From Kocuria rhizophila DC2201 (lineage in GTDB: Bacteria > Actinomycetota > Actinomycetes > Actinomycetales > Micrococcaceae): DNA of 64,000 nucleotides. Location of the stretch: NCBI RefSeq assembly GCF_000010285.1, contig NC_010617.1, forward strand, positions 992,001 to 1,056,000. The letters are read 5' to 3'. The position numbers and the translations under genes were made by a program. The notes under the pieces were generated by a model that had not been told where the DNA came from, did not search any database, and saw only the letters and a list, made by a program, of their open reading frames with translations. Shown piece after piece: positions 15,315 through 23,945 of this stretch; position 1 is the first letter of the stretch, and the number at the start of each line of letters is the position of its first letter.

Positions 15315-16469
15315 GAGATCTACGTGGCCCGCGGCGGCGAGTCCGAGCTGACCAGCCTGGTGCTCAGCGAGTCGCACGTGCGCACCCTGGTGGAGCGCAT
15401 GCTCAAGTCCTCGGGGCGCAGGCTGGACCTGAGCTCGCCGTTCGTGGACGCCTCCCTGCCGGACGGTTCCCGGCTGCACGTGGTCATCCCGGACGTGACC
15501 CGGGCGCACTGGGCCGTGAACATCCGCAAGTTCGTGGCCCGTGCGCGGCGGCTGAGCGACCTCGTGGCGCTGGACTCGCTCACGGTCCAGGCCGCCGAGT
15601 TCCTGCGGGCCGCCGTGGAGTCCGGGCTGAACATCCTGGTCTCCGGCGCCACGCAGGCGGGCAAGACCACCATGCTCAACTGCCTGTGCGCCGCCATCGG
15701 GCCGCGGGAGCGGGTGGTCACGGTCGAGGAGGTCTTCGAGCTCAAGGTGGCGCTGCGCGACGTCGTTGGCATGCAGTGCCGCCAGGCGAACCTGGAGGGG
15801 ACGGGCGAGATCCCGCTGCGCCGGCTGGTCAAGGAGGCGCTGCGGATGCGCCCGGACCGGCTCGTGGTCGGGGAGGTGCGGGAGGCCGAGAGCCTGGACA
15901 TGCTGATCGCCCTGAACGCGGGGCTGCCGGGGATGTGCTCGCTGCACGCCAACTCCGCGCGGGACGCCGTGACCAAGATCTGCACGCTGCCCCTGCTGGC
16001 CGGCGAGAACATCAGTTCCGCGTTCGTGGTCCCCACCGTGGCCTCGTGCTTTGACCTGGTGGTGCACTGCCACCGCGACCCCACGGGACACCGTCACGTC
16101 GCGGAGATCCTGGGCATCGGCAACCGGGTGGAGAACGGCGTGATCGAGACGTACCCGATCTTCCGGCGCCAGAACGGCGTGCTGCGGGCGGTGGCATCCG
16201 AGGTGCCGTCACCGGAGCGGTTCGAGCGCGCGGGCCACGTCCCCGCGCAGCTGCTGCACGACGACGCCGTCGGCGCCCCGGATGCCCCCGAGTCCCCGGC
16301 CTCTCGACCGGCCGCGGCTCACCACGGGGGTCCGGGCGGCAGCGGATCCGACGGTTCGAGCTCCGGTGACGGCCGCGCCGCAGGTGGCGGTCGACGGCAG
16401 AACGGCCGTGGCTCCCGGGCCGGCCGTGGCTCCCGGGCCGGCCGCGGCACCGGGCGGGTGGCACCGTGA
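15315..16469 (+). pseudogene. tadA: TadA/CpaF pilus ATPase, C-terminal fragment
   Basis: It continues the N-terminal part at 1332-1619. It has Walker A GATQAGKTT, the Asp box VTVEEVFELK, Walker B-type RPDRLVVGEVREAES and the His box GMCSLHANSARDA, so the catalytic core is intact. A long Gly/Ser/Arg tail follows, with the repeat GRGSRAGRGSRAGRGTG. As it stands there is no proper start: the frame is open back to 15162 through the antisense of the integrase gene. A product of this chimeric frame is possible but would lack the N-terminal domain. The stop overlaps the tadB GTG by four bases. Confidence 0.92.
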
Positions 16470-17323
16470 GCGCGTTCGTGGGCGCGGTGCTGGGGGCCGG
16501 GGTGTTCCTCGTCTGGTGGTCGTGCTGGACGCGGCCACCCGTGCAGCGGACCCGGCACGCCAGGACCGGCCGGTTCCGCACCCTGCTGCTGCAGGCGGAC
16601 CTGCCGGGGATCTCGCTCGGCGCCTTCATCGGACTGAGCCTGCTGCTCGCGGGGGTGGCCGGGGTGCTGGTGCTCGCCCTGACCTCGGCTGCGGTCTTCG
16701 GCCTGTGCGTCTTCCTGGTGACCCTCTGGGTCCCCCTATGGTTCGTGCGGCGCCGGGCCCACCGCCGCACCGCGGTGCTGCGCGAGGTGTGGCCGGACGT
16801 GGTGGACCACCTGCGCTCGGCCATCCGCGCGGGCATGGGGCTGCCGGAGGCCCTGATGCAGCTGCAGTACCGCGGCCCGGAACCGCTGCGCCCGGCCTTC
16901 GCCCGGTTCGCCGCCGACTACCGGGCCAGCGGTCAGCTCCACGGCTCGCTCACCATGCTCAAGCAGCGCCTCGCGGATCCCGTGGCGGACAACATCGTGG
17001 AGGCCCTGCGGGTCACCCGTGAGGTCGGGGGAACGGACCTGGGCAAGCTGCTGGGCACCCTCTCCGAGTTCCTGCGCGAGAACGAGCGGACCCGCAGCGA
17101 GCTCGAGGCCCGCCAGTCGTGGACGGTCAACGCCGCGCGGCTCTCCGTGGCCGCCCCGTGGCTGATCCTCGGCCTCATGGCCACCCAGCCCGCGGCCGTC
17201 CAGGCCTACAACACCCCGGCGGGCGCGGTGGTGCTGCTCGGCGGACTGGCGGTGTCCGTGGCGGCCTACCAGCTCATGCTCCGCCTCGGCGCGCTGCCCA
17301 CCGAACGGCGGGTGCTGCGATGA
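16466..17323 (+). CDS. tadB: TadB, Tad pilus inner-membrane platform protein
   Basis: 285 residues, GTG start coupled to the tadA stop. Two membrane segments lie near residues 2-18 and 50-95, and two more at the C-terminus (230-280). Between them is the T2SSF (GspF-like) domain, with LREVWPDVVDHLRSAIRAGM and the family motif VTREVGGTDLGKLLGTLSEF. It forms with TadC the platform on which TadA drives pilin assembly. It may be poorly expressed, since the element cuts the operon upstream. Confidence 0.93.
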   Translation: MSAFVGAVLGAGVFLVWWSCWTRPPVQRTRHARTGRFRTLLLQADLPGISLGAFIGLSLLLAGVAGVLVLALTSAAVFGLCVFLVTLWVPLWFVRRRAHRRTAVLREVWPDVVDHLRSAIRAGMGLPEALMQLQYRGPEPLRPAFARFAADYRASGQLHGSLTMLKQRLADPVADNIVEALRVTREVGGTDLGKLLGTLSEFLRENERTRSELEARQSWTVNAARLSVAAPWLILGLMATQPAAVQAYNTPAGAVVLLGGLAVSVAAYQLMLRLGALPTERRVLR

Positions 17324-18264
17324 ACGTCCCGCTGACCTCGGCGCTGCTCGGACTCGTGCTGGCCCTCGGCCTGAGGCTGCTGCTGGGCGCCGTGAAGGCC
17401 GTGGGCGCACCCAGCTTTGCGGACCGGATCGCACCCCAGCTGCGCGCCGCGGAGCTGGCCGGGGGGTACGACGGCGGCGGGTGGCACGCGAGGCGCGCCC
17501 GCGGACGCTCCCTGACCGGTGCCGCCGGCAGCGCCGCGATGTCCTGGATCCTGCAGCGGGCGGCGCCGCTGTTCTCCAACACGGAGGTGCTTGCCCGCAG
17601 GCTCGTGCGGGACGGCTCGCGCAAGGACGTCATGGACTACCGGGCGGAGCAGGTGCTGTGCGCGGTCGCGGGTGGTGTGCTCGGCGGCGTCGGGGGCATC
17701 GCCCTCGTGCTGCGGGCCGAGGTCAGCGTGGCGATCGTGGCCGTGGGCGTCGTCCTGGGCGCGGGCTGCGGCGTGTGGCTGCGCAACAACCTGCTCAGCC
17801 GCAGCATCCGCCGGCGCGAGAAGCTCATGGTCGCGGAGTTCCCCGCGATCGCCGAGCTCATGGCCCTCGCGGTGGGAGCGGGGGAGAGCACCGTGGGGGC
17901 GCTGGAGAGGGTATGCCGCGTGGCCGAGGGGGAGCTGTCCGGGGAGTTCCGCGCCGTGCTCGCCCAGACGCGCGCGGGCTCCGGTCTCACCACCGCCCTG
18001 CAGGACTTCTCCGCACGCACCGACGTGGTTGCGCTGGGGCGTTTCGTGGACGGCATCGTGGTGGCCATCGAGCGCGGCACGCCGCTCGCCGAGGTGCTGC
18101 GCGCGCAGGCCCAGGACGTCCGGGACCACGACAAGCGTGTGCTCATGGAGGTGGCGGGCAAGAAGGAGATCGCGATGCTCGTGCCCGTGGTGTTCTTCAT
18201 CCTCCCGCTGAGCGTGGCGTTCGCGGTGTTCCCGGGGCTGGCCGTGCTGGACCTCGGATTCTGA
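17320..18264 (+). CDS. tadC: TadC, Tad pilus inner-membrane platform protein
   Basis: 314 residues. The ATG overlaps the tadB stop (ATGA). It has an N-terminal membrane helix, a pair at about 108-150, and a C-terminal pair ending FPGLAVLDLGF. The T2SSF domain contains EFPAIAELMALAVGAGESTV and VVALGRFVDGIVVAIERGTP. It is the second platform subunit. The order tadA-tadB-tadC is the usual actinobacterial one. Confidence 0.93.
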   Translation: MNVPLTSALLGLVLALGLRLLLGAVKAVGAPSFADRIAPQLRAAELAGGYDGGGWHARRARGRSLTGAAGSAAMSWILQRAAPLFSNTEVLARRLVRDGSRKDVMDYRAEQVLCAVAGGVLGGVGGIALVLRAEVSVAIVAVGVVLGAGCGVWLRNNLLSRSIRRREKLMVAEFPAIAELMALAVGAGESTVGALERVCRVAEGELSGEFRAVLAQTRAGSGLTTALQDFSARTDVVALGRFVDGIVVAIERGTPLAEVLRAQAQDVRDHDKRVLMEVAGKKEIAMLVPVVFFILPLSVAFAVFPGLAVLDLGF

Positions 18265-18305
18265 GTGGATCTTCCGTACCGACCAAGAGCCAGAAGGAGA
18301 CGATC

Positions 18306-18530
18306 ATGAAATACCTGGTGCGCTGCCGATCGACCGTGTGGTGGCTGCTCGCCGTCGCCCTGCCCGCGCGGCTGGGCGCCCGGCAGGAGGACCCCGACCG
18401 CGGGGACGTCCCCGGCTGGGTCATGCTGACGCTGATGTCCGCCGTGCTCGTCGCGGGGCTGCTGCTGATCGCCCGCCCCGCTCTGGAAGGGCTCTTCCAA
18501 GATGCGATCAACCGCGTCTCCGGCCTGTGA
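18306..18530 (+). CDS. Flp-type small pilin-like protein, 74 aa
   Basis: It starts MKYLVRCRSTVWWLLAVALP after an AGAAGGAGA ribosome site. It carries one long hydrophobic helix (VPGWVMLTLMSAVLVAGLLL) and ends FQDAINRVSGL. Size, location between tadC and the TadE-like genes and the single helix point to the Flp pilin slot. It lacks a clear G/ALLA-EY prepilin cleavage motif with Glu at +5, so it resembles the DUF4244-like variants of actinobacteria more than classical Flp. Confidence 0.75.
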   Translation: MKYLVRCRSTVWWLLAVALPARLGARQEDPDRGDVPGWVMLTLMSAVLVAGLLLIARPALEGLFQDAINRVSGL

Positions 18531-18912
18531 GGACACCCGGGGCCTGGATGCCGGCAGCGCGGTGGCGGAGTACGTCATGGTTCTGGCGCTCGCGCTCGTG
18601 CTGTTCGGGATGATCCTCCAGCTCGGCTTCACCCTGCACGTGCGCAACACGCTGATCGACGCCGCAGCGGCCGGGGCCCGGTACGCGAGCCTCGCGGACC
18701 GCACCGACGAGGACGGCGCACAGCGCACGCGGGGGATCATCACGGACACCGTGGGCACCGCCTATGCGCAGGACGTCTCGGTGACCCGCACGAGTGTGGG
18801 GAGGCTGCCCGCAGTGGAGGTTCGTGTGGTGGCACCGTTGCCGGTGGTGGCCACGCTGGGGCCGCCCGCCTCCCTGGAGGTGAGCGGGCATGCAGTGGAC
18901 ATGGACGCGTGA
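18502..18912 (+). CDS. TadE-like pseudopilin, 136 aa
   Basis: After a short leader comes LDAGSAVAEYVMVLALALVL, a prepilin-like AVAEYV motif with Glu at the +5-type position in front of a hydrophobic helix, the TadE hallmark. The rest is periplasm-side globular (RNTLIDAAAAGARYASLADR). It overlaps the Flp-like gene by 29 bases and the next gene by 23. Minor pilins of this type are processed by a prepilin peptidase that is not encoded in this window. Confidence 0.85.
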   Translation: MRSTASPACEDTRGLDAGSAVAEYVMVLALALVLFGMILQLGFTLHVRNTLIDAAAAGARYASLADRTDEDGAQRTRGIITDTVGTAYAQDVSVTRTSVGRLPAVEVRVVAPLPVVATLGPPASLEVSGHAVDMDA

Positions 18913-19444
18913 GCAGCCGGGCACTGCCGGGGTCGGGCGCTCGGGCCGCGCCGCCGCTCCCGATGACCGGGACCGGGGCAGCGCCGCCGCCGCTCCCGAT
19001 GACCGGGACCGGGGCAGCGCCGCCGCCGCTCCCGATGACCGGGACCGGGGCAGCGCCGTGGTGGAGTTCATCGGCCTGGGCCTGCTGCTGCTGGTTCCGG
19101 TGATCTACCTGGTGCTGACGGTGGCGAGGGTCCAGGCGGGGTCGTTCGCCGTGGTGGCCGCCGCCGAGCAGGCCGGGCAGGCGGTCTCGGTGCTCGAAAG
19201 CCGGGAGCTCGACCGCACCGGTGTCCACGACGTCGCCGCCGTGGCGGCCCAGGACCACGGCTTCGCGCCGCAGGACCTCACCCTCAGCGTCTCGTGCTCC
19301 GACGGGTCGTGCGAGTCCGCGGGGGCGGTGGCCACCGTGCACGCGAGTCTGGGCGTGACCCTGCCCGGCATGCCCGGGTTCGTGACGGCCCGGGTGACCA
19401 CGCTGACCGCCGACGTCACCGTGGTCTCGGGGCGGTACTCGTGA
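18890..19444 (+). CDS. TadE/TadF-like pseudopilin with N-terminal tandem repeats, 184 aa
   Basis: The ATG is chosen because GGAGGTGAGC lies well placed before it. Residues 20-56 consist of three copies of PDDRDRGSAAAA-like units, and the last unit runs into GSAVVEFIGLGLLLLVPVIY, the TadE motif and membrane helix. The C-terminal domain has two Cys (CSDGSCES). The repeats seem to be duplications of the segment just before the cleavage motif, so they would be removed on processing. Confidence 0.85.
   Translation: MQWTWTREQPGTAGVGRSGRAAAPDDRDRGSAAAAPDDRDRGSAAAAPDDRDRGSAVVEFIGLGLLLLVPVIYLVLTVARVQAGSFAVVAAAEQAGQAVSVLESRELDRTGVHDVAAVAAQDHGFAPQDLTLSVSCSDGSCESAGAVATVHASLGVTLPGMPGFVTARVTTLTADVTVVSGRYS
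18950..19054. repeat. three tandem copies of a 36 bp unit inside the TadE-like gene
   Basis: Copies at 18950-18982 (33 bases), 18983-19018 and 19019-19054 contain CTCCCGATGACCGGGACCGG and appear identical over their shared length. A 36-base unit changes the protein by 12 residues and keeps the frame. Identical copies suggest recent slippage or expansion. Confidence 0.85.
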
Positions 19445-20010
19445 GCGCGGGACCCGGACCGGTGCGGGCCGCGCGGACGGGGCGAGGGCGTCGTCGTGCG
19501 GGAGATCGCTGCCCGGCCCTCCCACTGGTCCGTGTGCGGGCGGTCGCTCCGGGCACCCGGGCCCGGAGTGCGGACCCCGAGGACCCGGACGCGGGGCAGA
19601 CCACCGTGGTGCTGATCGGTTTTGCGCTCGTGAGCCTGCTGCTGGTGGTCACGGTCCTGGCGATCACGAGCGTGTACGTGGGCGAACGCCAGCTGCAGTC
19701 GTTGGCGGACCGCGCCGCGGGTGCGGCGGCGGACACCTTCACCACCGTGGACCGCTCGGGCGGCGGGCCGCCCACGCCCGTGCTCACGAACGACGCCGTG
19801 GCCGGGGCCGCGGCCAGCTACCTCGGCACCGTGGGGGCGTTCCAGGACGTCAGCAGCCTGGCGGTCGGTGCGCCCACGGGCTCCACGGACGGCACCACCG
19901 CGCGGGTCACCCTCACCGCCGTGGTCCACCCGCCGGTGGTCAACGTGATCGTCCCGGCCGGGGTCCCCATCTCGGCCACGGGGGATGCGCGCGCCGTCAT
20001 GCGGCGCTGA
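19441..20010 (+). CDS. TadG/Rv3654c-like pilus-associated protein, 189 aa
   Basis: A GTG start overlaps the previous stop (GTGA). The N-terminal 50 residues are Arg-rich, then DAGQTTVVLIGFALVSLLLV is a pilin-like membrane segment, followed by GERQLQSLADRAAGAAADTF, typical of the last gene of actinobacterial tad operons (Rv3654c-like, helicase/secretion neighbourhood protein TadE-like). It is the last gene of the operon. Confidence 0.8.
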   Translation: MSAGPGPVRAARTGRGRRRAGDRCPALPLVRVRAVAPGTRARSADPEDPDAGQTTVVLIGFALVSLLLVVTVLAITSVYVGERQLQSLADRAAGAAADTFTTVDRSGGGPPTPVLTNDAVAGAAASYLGTVGAFQDVSSLAVGAPTGSTDGTTARVTLTAVVHPPVVNVIVPAGVPISATGDARAVMRR

Positions 20011-20159
20011 GCGCGCCGCGGACCCTGGCCGGCCCTGGAAGTCCGCCCGGAGCGCTGACGGCCCGCAACTGAGGGGAGAGATGCCCCACAGTCCGGGGCG
20101 GCACGTTGAGAAGTTGACGTGTCATCGGTAATTGAGTTTCCACGACAAGTAAAACTGTC

Positions 20160-20676
20160 ATGACCACTGACCGCCCCGTCCTCGACCGCTCTGCCGCCCC
20201 GGGCGTCGACGCGCCGGCGCAGCCCGCCGCTGGCGCGCGTCCCGGCACGTGCGCCCCACCCCCGCCGCCTCGTGGGGTCTGCTGCTCCTGCGGGTGGTGC
20301 TGGGCGTCACCTTCGTGCTGCACGGCTGGCAGAAGGTCTCCGAGTGGGGCATGGCCGGCACCGCCGAGGGCTTCGAGGGCATGGGTGTGCCCGCGCCCGC
20401 GGTCTCGGCCGTGCTCGCCGCAGCGGTGGAGCTGCTGGGCGGGCTCGCGCTCGTCCTGGGGGTTCTCATCCGGATCGCGGGCGTGCTGCTGGCGCTGGAC
20501 ATGGTCGGTGCGCTGGTGCTCGTGCACGCCTCCGCCGGGTTCTTCGCGGCGGACGGGGTGTCGAGTACGTCCTGGTGCTTGCCGCCGCGGCGCTGGCCCT
20601 GGCGCTGACCGGCCCCGGCCGCTACGCGCTGGCGGGTGTGTTCCCCACCCAGGGGGCAGGGCGCTACCTCGCCTGA
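20160..20676 (+). pseudogene. DoxX family membrane protein gene with two frameshifts
   Basis: Three frames in succession encode one DoxX protein. MTTDRPVLDRSAAPGVDAP starts at the ATG (20160). SWGLLLLRVVLGVTFVLHGW, with the DoxX core through GFFAADG, lies in the next frame (open from a GTG at 20249). VEYVLVLAAAALALALTGPG follows in the third frame. Both shifts equal loss of one base; the second is in the GGGG run near 20557. Repaired, the protein has about 172 residues and four helices. It may be a true pseudogene or a product of sequencing errors in G runs. DoxX proteins belong to membrane redox complexes. Confidence 0.75.
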
Positions 20677-20696
20677 TCCCCTGCTGACCGCAGCTC

Positions 20697-20739
20697 ACGG
20701 CCGGAGCGACGTCGTCCCTGACGACGTCGCTCCGGCCGT
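20697..20739. terminator. perfect 19 bp hairpin terminator
   Basis: The stem (20697-20715 with 20721-20739) is perfect over 19 bp around the loop CCCTG. It starts 20 bases after the DoxX stop and serves the convergent genes on both sides. Confidence 0.85.
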
Positions 20740-20802
20740 TGTCGTTGCGGCGACGTCCCGAGGTTCGGCCGGGACGACCCCGGGGGAGGGGGCAGGGTGG
20801 GA

Positions 20803-20967
20803 TCAGTGCCGACGCACGAGCCGCAGCGCGCGCAGCGTCCGGTCGGCCCACCGCAGGGGCGGCAGGAGCACCAGGATGCGCAGCGCGCGGCGGGCGCCCT
20901 GGTGTCGGACGGTGCGCCACAGCTCGCGGCGCAGTGCGGGTCCCAGGGTCTGGCGGGAACGGAGCAT
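20803..20967 (-). CDS. small basic protein, 54 aa
   Basis: The frame reads MLRSRQTLGPALRRELWRTV through RALRLVRRH. It is very rich in Arg and Leu, amphipathic, with no Lys. GAGAGGA lies at proper distance before the ATG, and the gene is downstream of glgC on the same strand, between it and a strong terminator. That makes a real small gene plausible. In GC-rich DNA Arg-rich frames arise by chance, so I stay cautious. Confidence 0.4.
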   Translation of the reverse strand: MLRSRQTLGPALRRELWRTVRHQGARRALRILVLLPPLRWADRTLRALRLVRRH

Positions 20968-20994
20968 CGGGGATGGGTCCTCTCGGTGCGACGG

Positions 20995-22167
20995 TCAGTA
21001 CGTGTCCGCGTCCCGGGGGAGGGTCGCGGAGGTGTCGAACGGTTCGCGGTCCGCCACGGTTCCGGAGCGGTCGACCACGGTCACGTGCCCGGAGCTGCCG
21101 CGGCGCGAACCACCCGTGATGTGGGCCCCGGAGTCCGCGACCACGTTGAGCAGTTCCACCCCGGGGCCCACGTGCACGCCGTCGAGGAGAACACTGTGGC
21201 GCACTGTTGCACCCGGCTCCACCGTGACGTTCTCGCCGACCACGCAGTGCTCCACGGTCCCGGCCACGTGCGAGCCCGGGGCCACGAGCGAGCGGGTGAC
21301 GGCGGCGTCGTCCGCGATGAACGCGGGCGGCAGGGGAACCTGGCCGCTCCAGATGGGCCACGCGGGATCGTCCAGGGTGGCGCCGTCCCCGTCGAGCAGC
21401 TGCAGCTGCGCGGTCCAGTAGGACTGCACCGTGCCCAGGTCCATCCAGTACCCGGGGTGGCGGTGCTCGACCACCGTGTGGTGCTCCAGGACGTGGGGGA
21501 TGAGGTCCTCGCCGTAGTCGCCCAGCTGGCCGAGCTGCTCTTGGAGGGTTTCCAGGGCGCCGAGCAGCACGTCCGTGGTGAAGAGGAACATCTCCCCGGC
21601 CACCAGGTCACCGGATGGCTCCTCAGGCTTGTAGCTGAAGTCGGTGACGTGCCCGGAACTGTCGACCTGCACCACGCTGTAGCGGGAGGCGTCCTCGTGG
21701 ACCCGGGTGGTCACCATGGTCAGGTCCGCGTGCTGGGAGAGGTGGGTGTCCACCACGTCCCGGAAGTCCACCGTGTAGAGGTGGTCCGCCGAGAGCACGA
21801 GCACCAGGTCCGGGTCCGCCTCCCGGATCAGTCCGGCCTGGCGGAAGATCGAGTCCGAGTTGCCGGAGGCGAAGCCCTCGCCGTCCGCGCCCTGATAGGG
21901 CGGCAGCACGTGCAGTCCGCCGTGGGAGCGGTCCAGGTCCCAGGGGCGGCCTCCGGCCATGTAGAAGTTGAGGTCGTGGGGCAGGTACTGCTGCACCAGC
22001 CACACGTCCGTGATGTGCGAGTGCACCAGGTTGGACAGCGAGATGTCGATCAGCCGGTAGGTGCCGCCCACGGGCAGGACAGGCTTGACGGTGTGGTCGG
22101 TCAGGGCGCCCAGGCGTGATCCCTTCCCTCCCGCGAGAACCAGTGCGAGCACGGTGGGTCGTTGCAT
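20995..22167 (-). CDS. glgC: glucose-1-phosphate adenylyltransferase
   Basis: 390 residues. It makes ADP-glucose from glucose-1-phosphate and ATP for glycogen synthesis. The nucleotidyltransferase motif is [18 protein letters not shown] at the N-terminus, followed by [31 protein letters not shown] and DLGTVQSYW. The C-terminal third is a left-handed beta-helix of hexapeptide repeats ([20 protein letters not shown]). Length is close to the family norm of about 400. The ATG is preceded by TAAGGAGA. It has no glg neighbours. It is divergent from prfB. Confidence 0.95.
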   Translation of the reverse strand: MQRPTVLALVLAGGKGSRLGALTDHTVKPVLPVGGTYRLIDISLSNLVHSHITDVWLVQQYLPHDLNFYMAGGRPWDLDRSHGGLHVLPPYQGADGEGFASGNSDSIFRQAGLIREADPDLVLVLSADHLYTVDFRDVVDTHLSQHADLTMVTTRVHEDASRYSVVQVDSSGHVTDFSYKPEEPSGDLVAGEMFLFTTDVLLGALETLQEQLGQLGDYGEDLIPHVLEHHTVVEHRHPGYWMDLGTVQSYWTAQLQLLDGDGATLDDPAWPIWSGQVPLPPAFIADDAAVTRSLVAPGSHVAGTVEHCVVGENVTVEPGATVRHSVLLDGVHVGPGVELLNVVADSGAHITGGSRRGSSGHVTVVDRSGTVADREPFDTSATLPRDADTY

Positions 22168-22237
22168 CCTCAGTGTCTCCTTACCAGGCGGGATCGCTCC
22201 CGAGCCTACCGACTCACGGGGCGCGCGGGCCATGACG

Positions 22238-22243
22238 TAAAGT
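22238..22243 (+). promoter_or_regulatory. -10 hexamer of prfB, leaderless type
   Basis: TAAAGT ends 8 bases before the prfB ATG, and no ribosome site is visible. Transcription would begin at or within a base or two of the start codon. Confidence 0.55.
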
Positions 22244-22251
22244 GGTCTGCC

Positions 22252-23370
22252 ATGGCCACCATTGACTACGCTGCAGAAATCCGTGCCCTCCGTGCCACCT
22301 ACGACTCGGTGGCCGCGGTCAGCGACGCCGAGATGCTGCTGAAGGAGATCACGGAGCTCGAGCAGCAGGCGGCCGCGCCGGACCTGTGGGACAACCCGGA
22401 CGAGGCCCAGAAGGTCACCTCGCAGCTGTCCCACAAGCAGTCCAAGGTGGACCGGCTGCGCAAGATCGAGAGCCGCATCGACGACCTCGAGGTCATGGTG
22501 GAGCTCGCCGAGGACGAGGACGACCAGGAGACCCGGGACGCCTCGGCCACCGAGCTCACCTCCATCCAGAAGGCGCTGTCCGAGCTGGAGATCCAGACCC
22601 TGCTGGCGGGCGAGTACGACGAGCGCGAGGCCGTGGTGACCATCCGCTCCGGTGCCGGCGGTGTGGACGCGGCGGACTTCGCGGAGATCCTCATGCGCAT
22701 GTACCTGCGCTGGGCCGAGCGCCACGGCTACCCCACCAAGGTGCTGGACACCTCCTACGCGGAGGAGGCCGGGCTGAAGTCCGCCACGTTCGAGGTCAAG
22801 GCCCCGTACGCGTTCGGCACGCTGTCCGTGGAGGCGGGCACCCACCGCCTCGTGCGGATCTCCCCGTTCGACAACCAGGGCCGCCGCCAGACGTCGTTCG
22901 CCGCAGTGGAGGTCATCCCGCTCATCGAGTCGGACGACACCGTGGAGATCCCCGAGACCGAGCTGAAGGTGGACGTGTTCCGCTCGTCGGGCCCGGGTGG
23001 CCAGTCCGTGAACACCACGGACTCCGCCGTGCGCATGACTCACATCCCCACGGGCATCGTGGTGTCCATGCAGAACGAGAAGTCCCAGATCCAGAACCGC
23101 GCGGCCGCGCTGCGCGTGCTGCAGTCCCGGCTGCTGCTGCTCCGCCAGGAGGAGGCGGACGCCAAGAAGAAGGAGATGGCGGGGGACGTCAAGGCCTCGT
23201 GGGGGGACCAGATGCGCTCCTACGTGCTGAACCCGTACCAGATGGTCAAGGACCTGCGCACCAACTACGAGGAGGGCAATCCCAGCTCCGTGTTCGACGG
23301 CGGGATCGACTCCTTCATCGACGAGGGCATCCGCTGGCGCGCCGGGGCGCGCCGCGACAACGAGAACTGA
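22252..23370 (+). CDS. prfB: peptide chain release factor 2
   Basis: 372 residues. It recognises UGA/UAA stop codons and releases the peptide. The SPF anticodon-like motif is in [15 protein letters not shown], and the catalytic GGQ is in [17 protein letters not shown]. The reading frame is continuous near codon 25, so the programmed +1 frameshift found in many bacteria is absent. The next gene is smpB, 74 bases on. Genes ftsE and ftsX, which usually stand between the two in actinobacteria, are not here. Confidence 0.97.
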   Translation: MATIDYAAEIRALRATYDSVAAVSDAEMLLKEITELEQQAAAPDLWDNPDEAQKVTSQLSHKQSKVDRLRKIESRIDDLEVMVELAEDEDDQETRDASATELTSIQKALSELEIQTLLAGEYDEREAVVTIRSGAGGVDAADFAEILMRMYLRWAERHGYPTKVLDTSYAEEAGLKSATFEVKAPYAFGTLSVEAGTHRLVRISPFDNQGRRQTSFAAVEVIPLIESDDTVEIPETELKVDVFRSSGPGGQSVNTTDSAVRMTHIPTGIVVSMQNEKSQIQNRAAALRVLQSRLLLLRQEEADAKKKEMAGDVKASWGDQMRSYVLNPYQMVKDLRTNYEEGNPSSVFDGGIDSFIDEGIRWRAGARRDNEN

Positions 23371-23444
23371 GTCTGCACCGCACCGCCCGGCCCACCCACG
23401 GGGGCGCCGGGAGAGCGGGGCAGCAGTGAGGGAAGAACGGGCCG

Positions 23445-23933
23445 ATGGCCAAGAAGAACGCTGACGACGGCCGCCAGATCGTGGCCAACAACAAGAAGGC
23501 GCGGCACGACTACGCCATCCTCGACACCTACGAGGCCGGGCTGGCGCTCATGGGCACCGAGGTGAAGTCGCTGCGCATGGGCAGGGCGTCCCTGGTGGAC
23601 GCGTTCTGCCAGTTCGACAACCGCGGTGAGCTGTGGCTCGAGCACGCGCACATCCCGGAGTACCTGCAGGGCTCGTGGACGAACCACTCGGCCCGGCGCC
23701 GCCGCAAGCTGCTGCTGCACCGCGCGGAGCTGGACAAGATCGCGGGCAAGACGCGCGAGGCCGGCTACACCATCATCCCGCTGTCCCTGTACTTCGTGGA
23801 CGGCAAGCGCGTGAAGGTGGAGATCGCCGTGGCGCGCGGCAAGCGCGAGTACGACAAGCGCCAGACCCTGCGCGAGAAGCAGGACAACCGCGAGGCCCAG
23901 CGCGCCATGCGCTACCGCAACATGCGCGGCTGA
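23445..23933 (+). CDS. smpB: SsrA-binding protein
   Basis: 162 residues, usual length. It binds tmRNA and brings it to stalled ribosomes. Family marks are [37 protein letters not shown] and the basic C-terminal tail [20 protein letters not shown], which enters the empty mRNA channel. The ssrA gene lies 1.1 kb downstream, with one minus-strand gene in between. Confidence 0.97.
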   Translation: MAKKNADDGRQIVANNKKARHDYAILDTYEAGLALMGTEVKSLRMGRASLVDAFCQFDNRGELWLEHAHIPEYLQGSWTNHSARRRRKLLLHRAELDKIAGKTREAGYTIIPLSLYFVDGKRVKVEIAVARGKREYDKRQTLREKQDNREAQRAMRYRNMRG

Positions 23934-23945
23934 GCCCCGAGCGCC

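Noticed and set aside
18950-19054. CRISPR-like repeat
   Set aside because: The units are contiguous, without spacers, and are in frame with the TadE-like protein.
22252-22340. Programmed frameshift in prfB
   Set aside because: The frame is continuous through the N-terminal region, with no internal UGA or CUU-UGA site.
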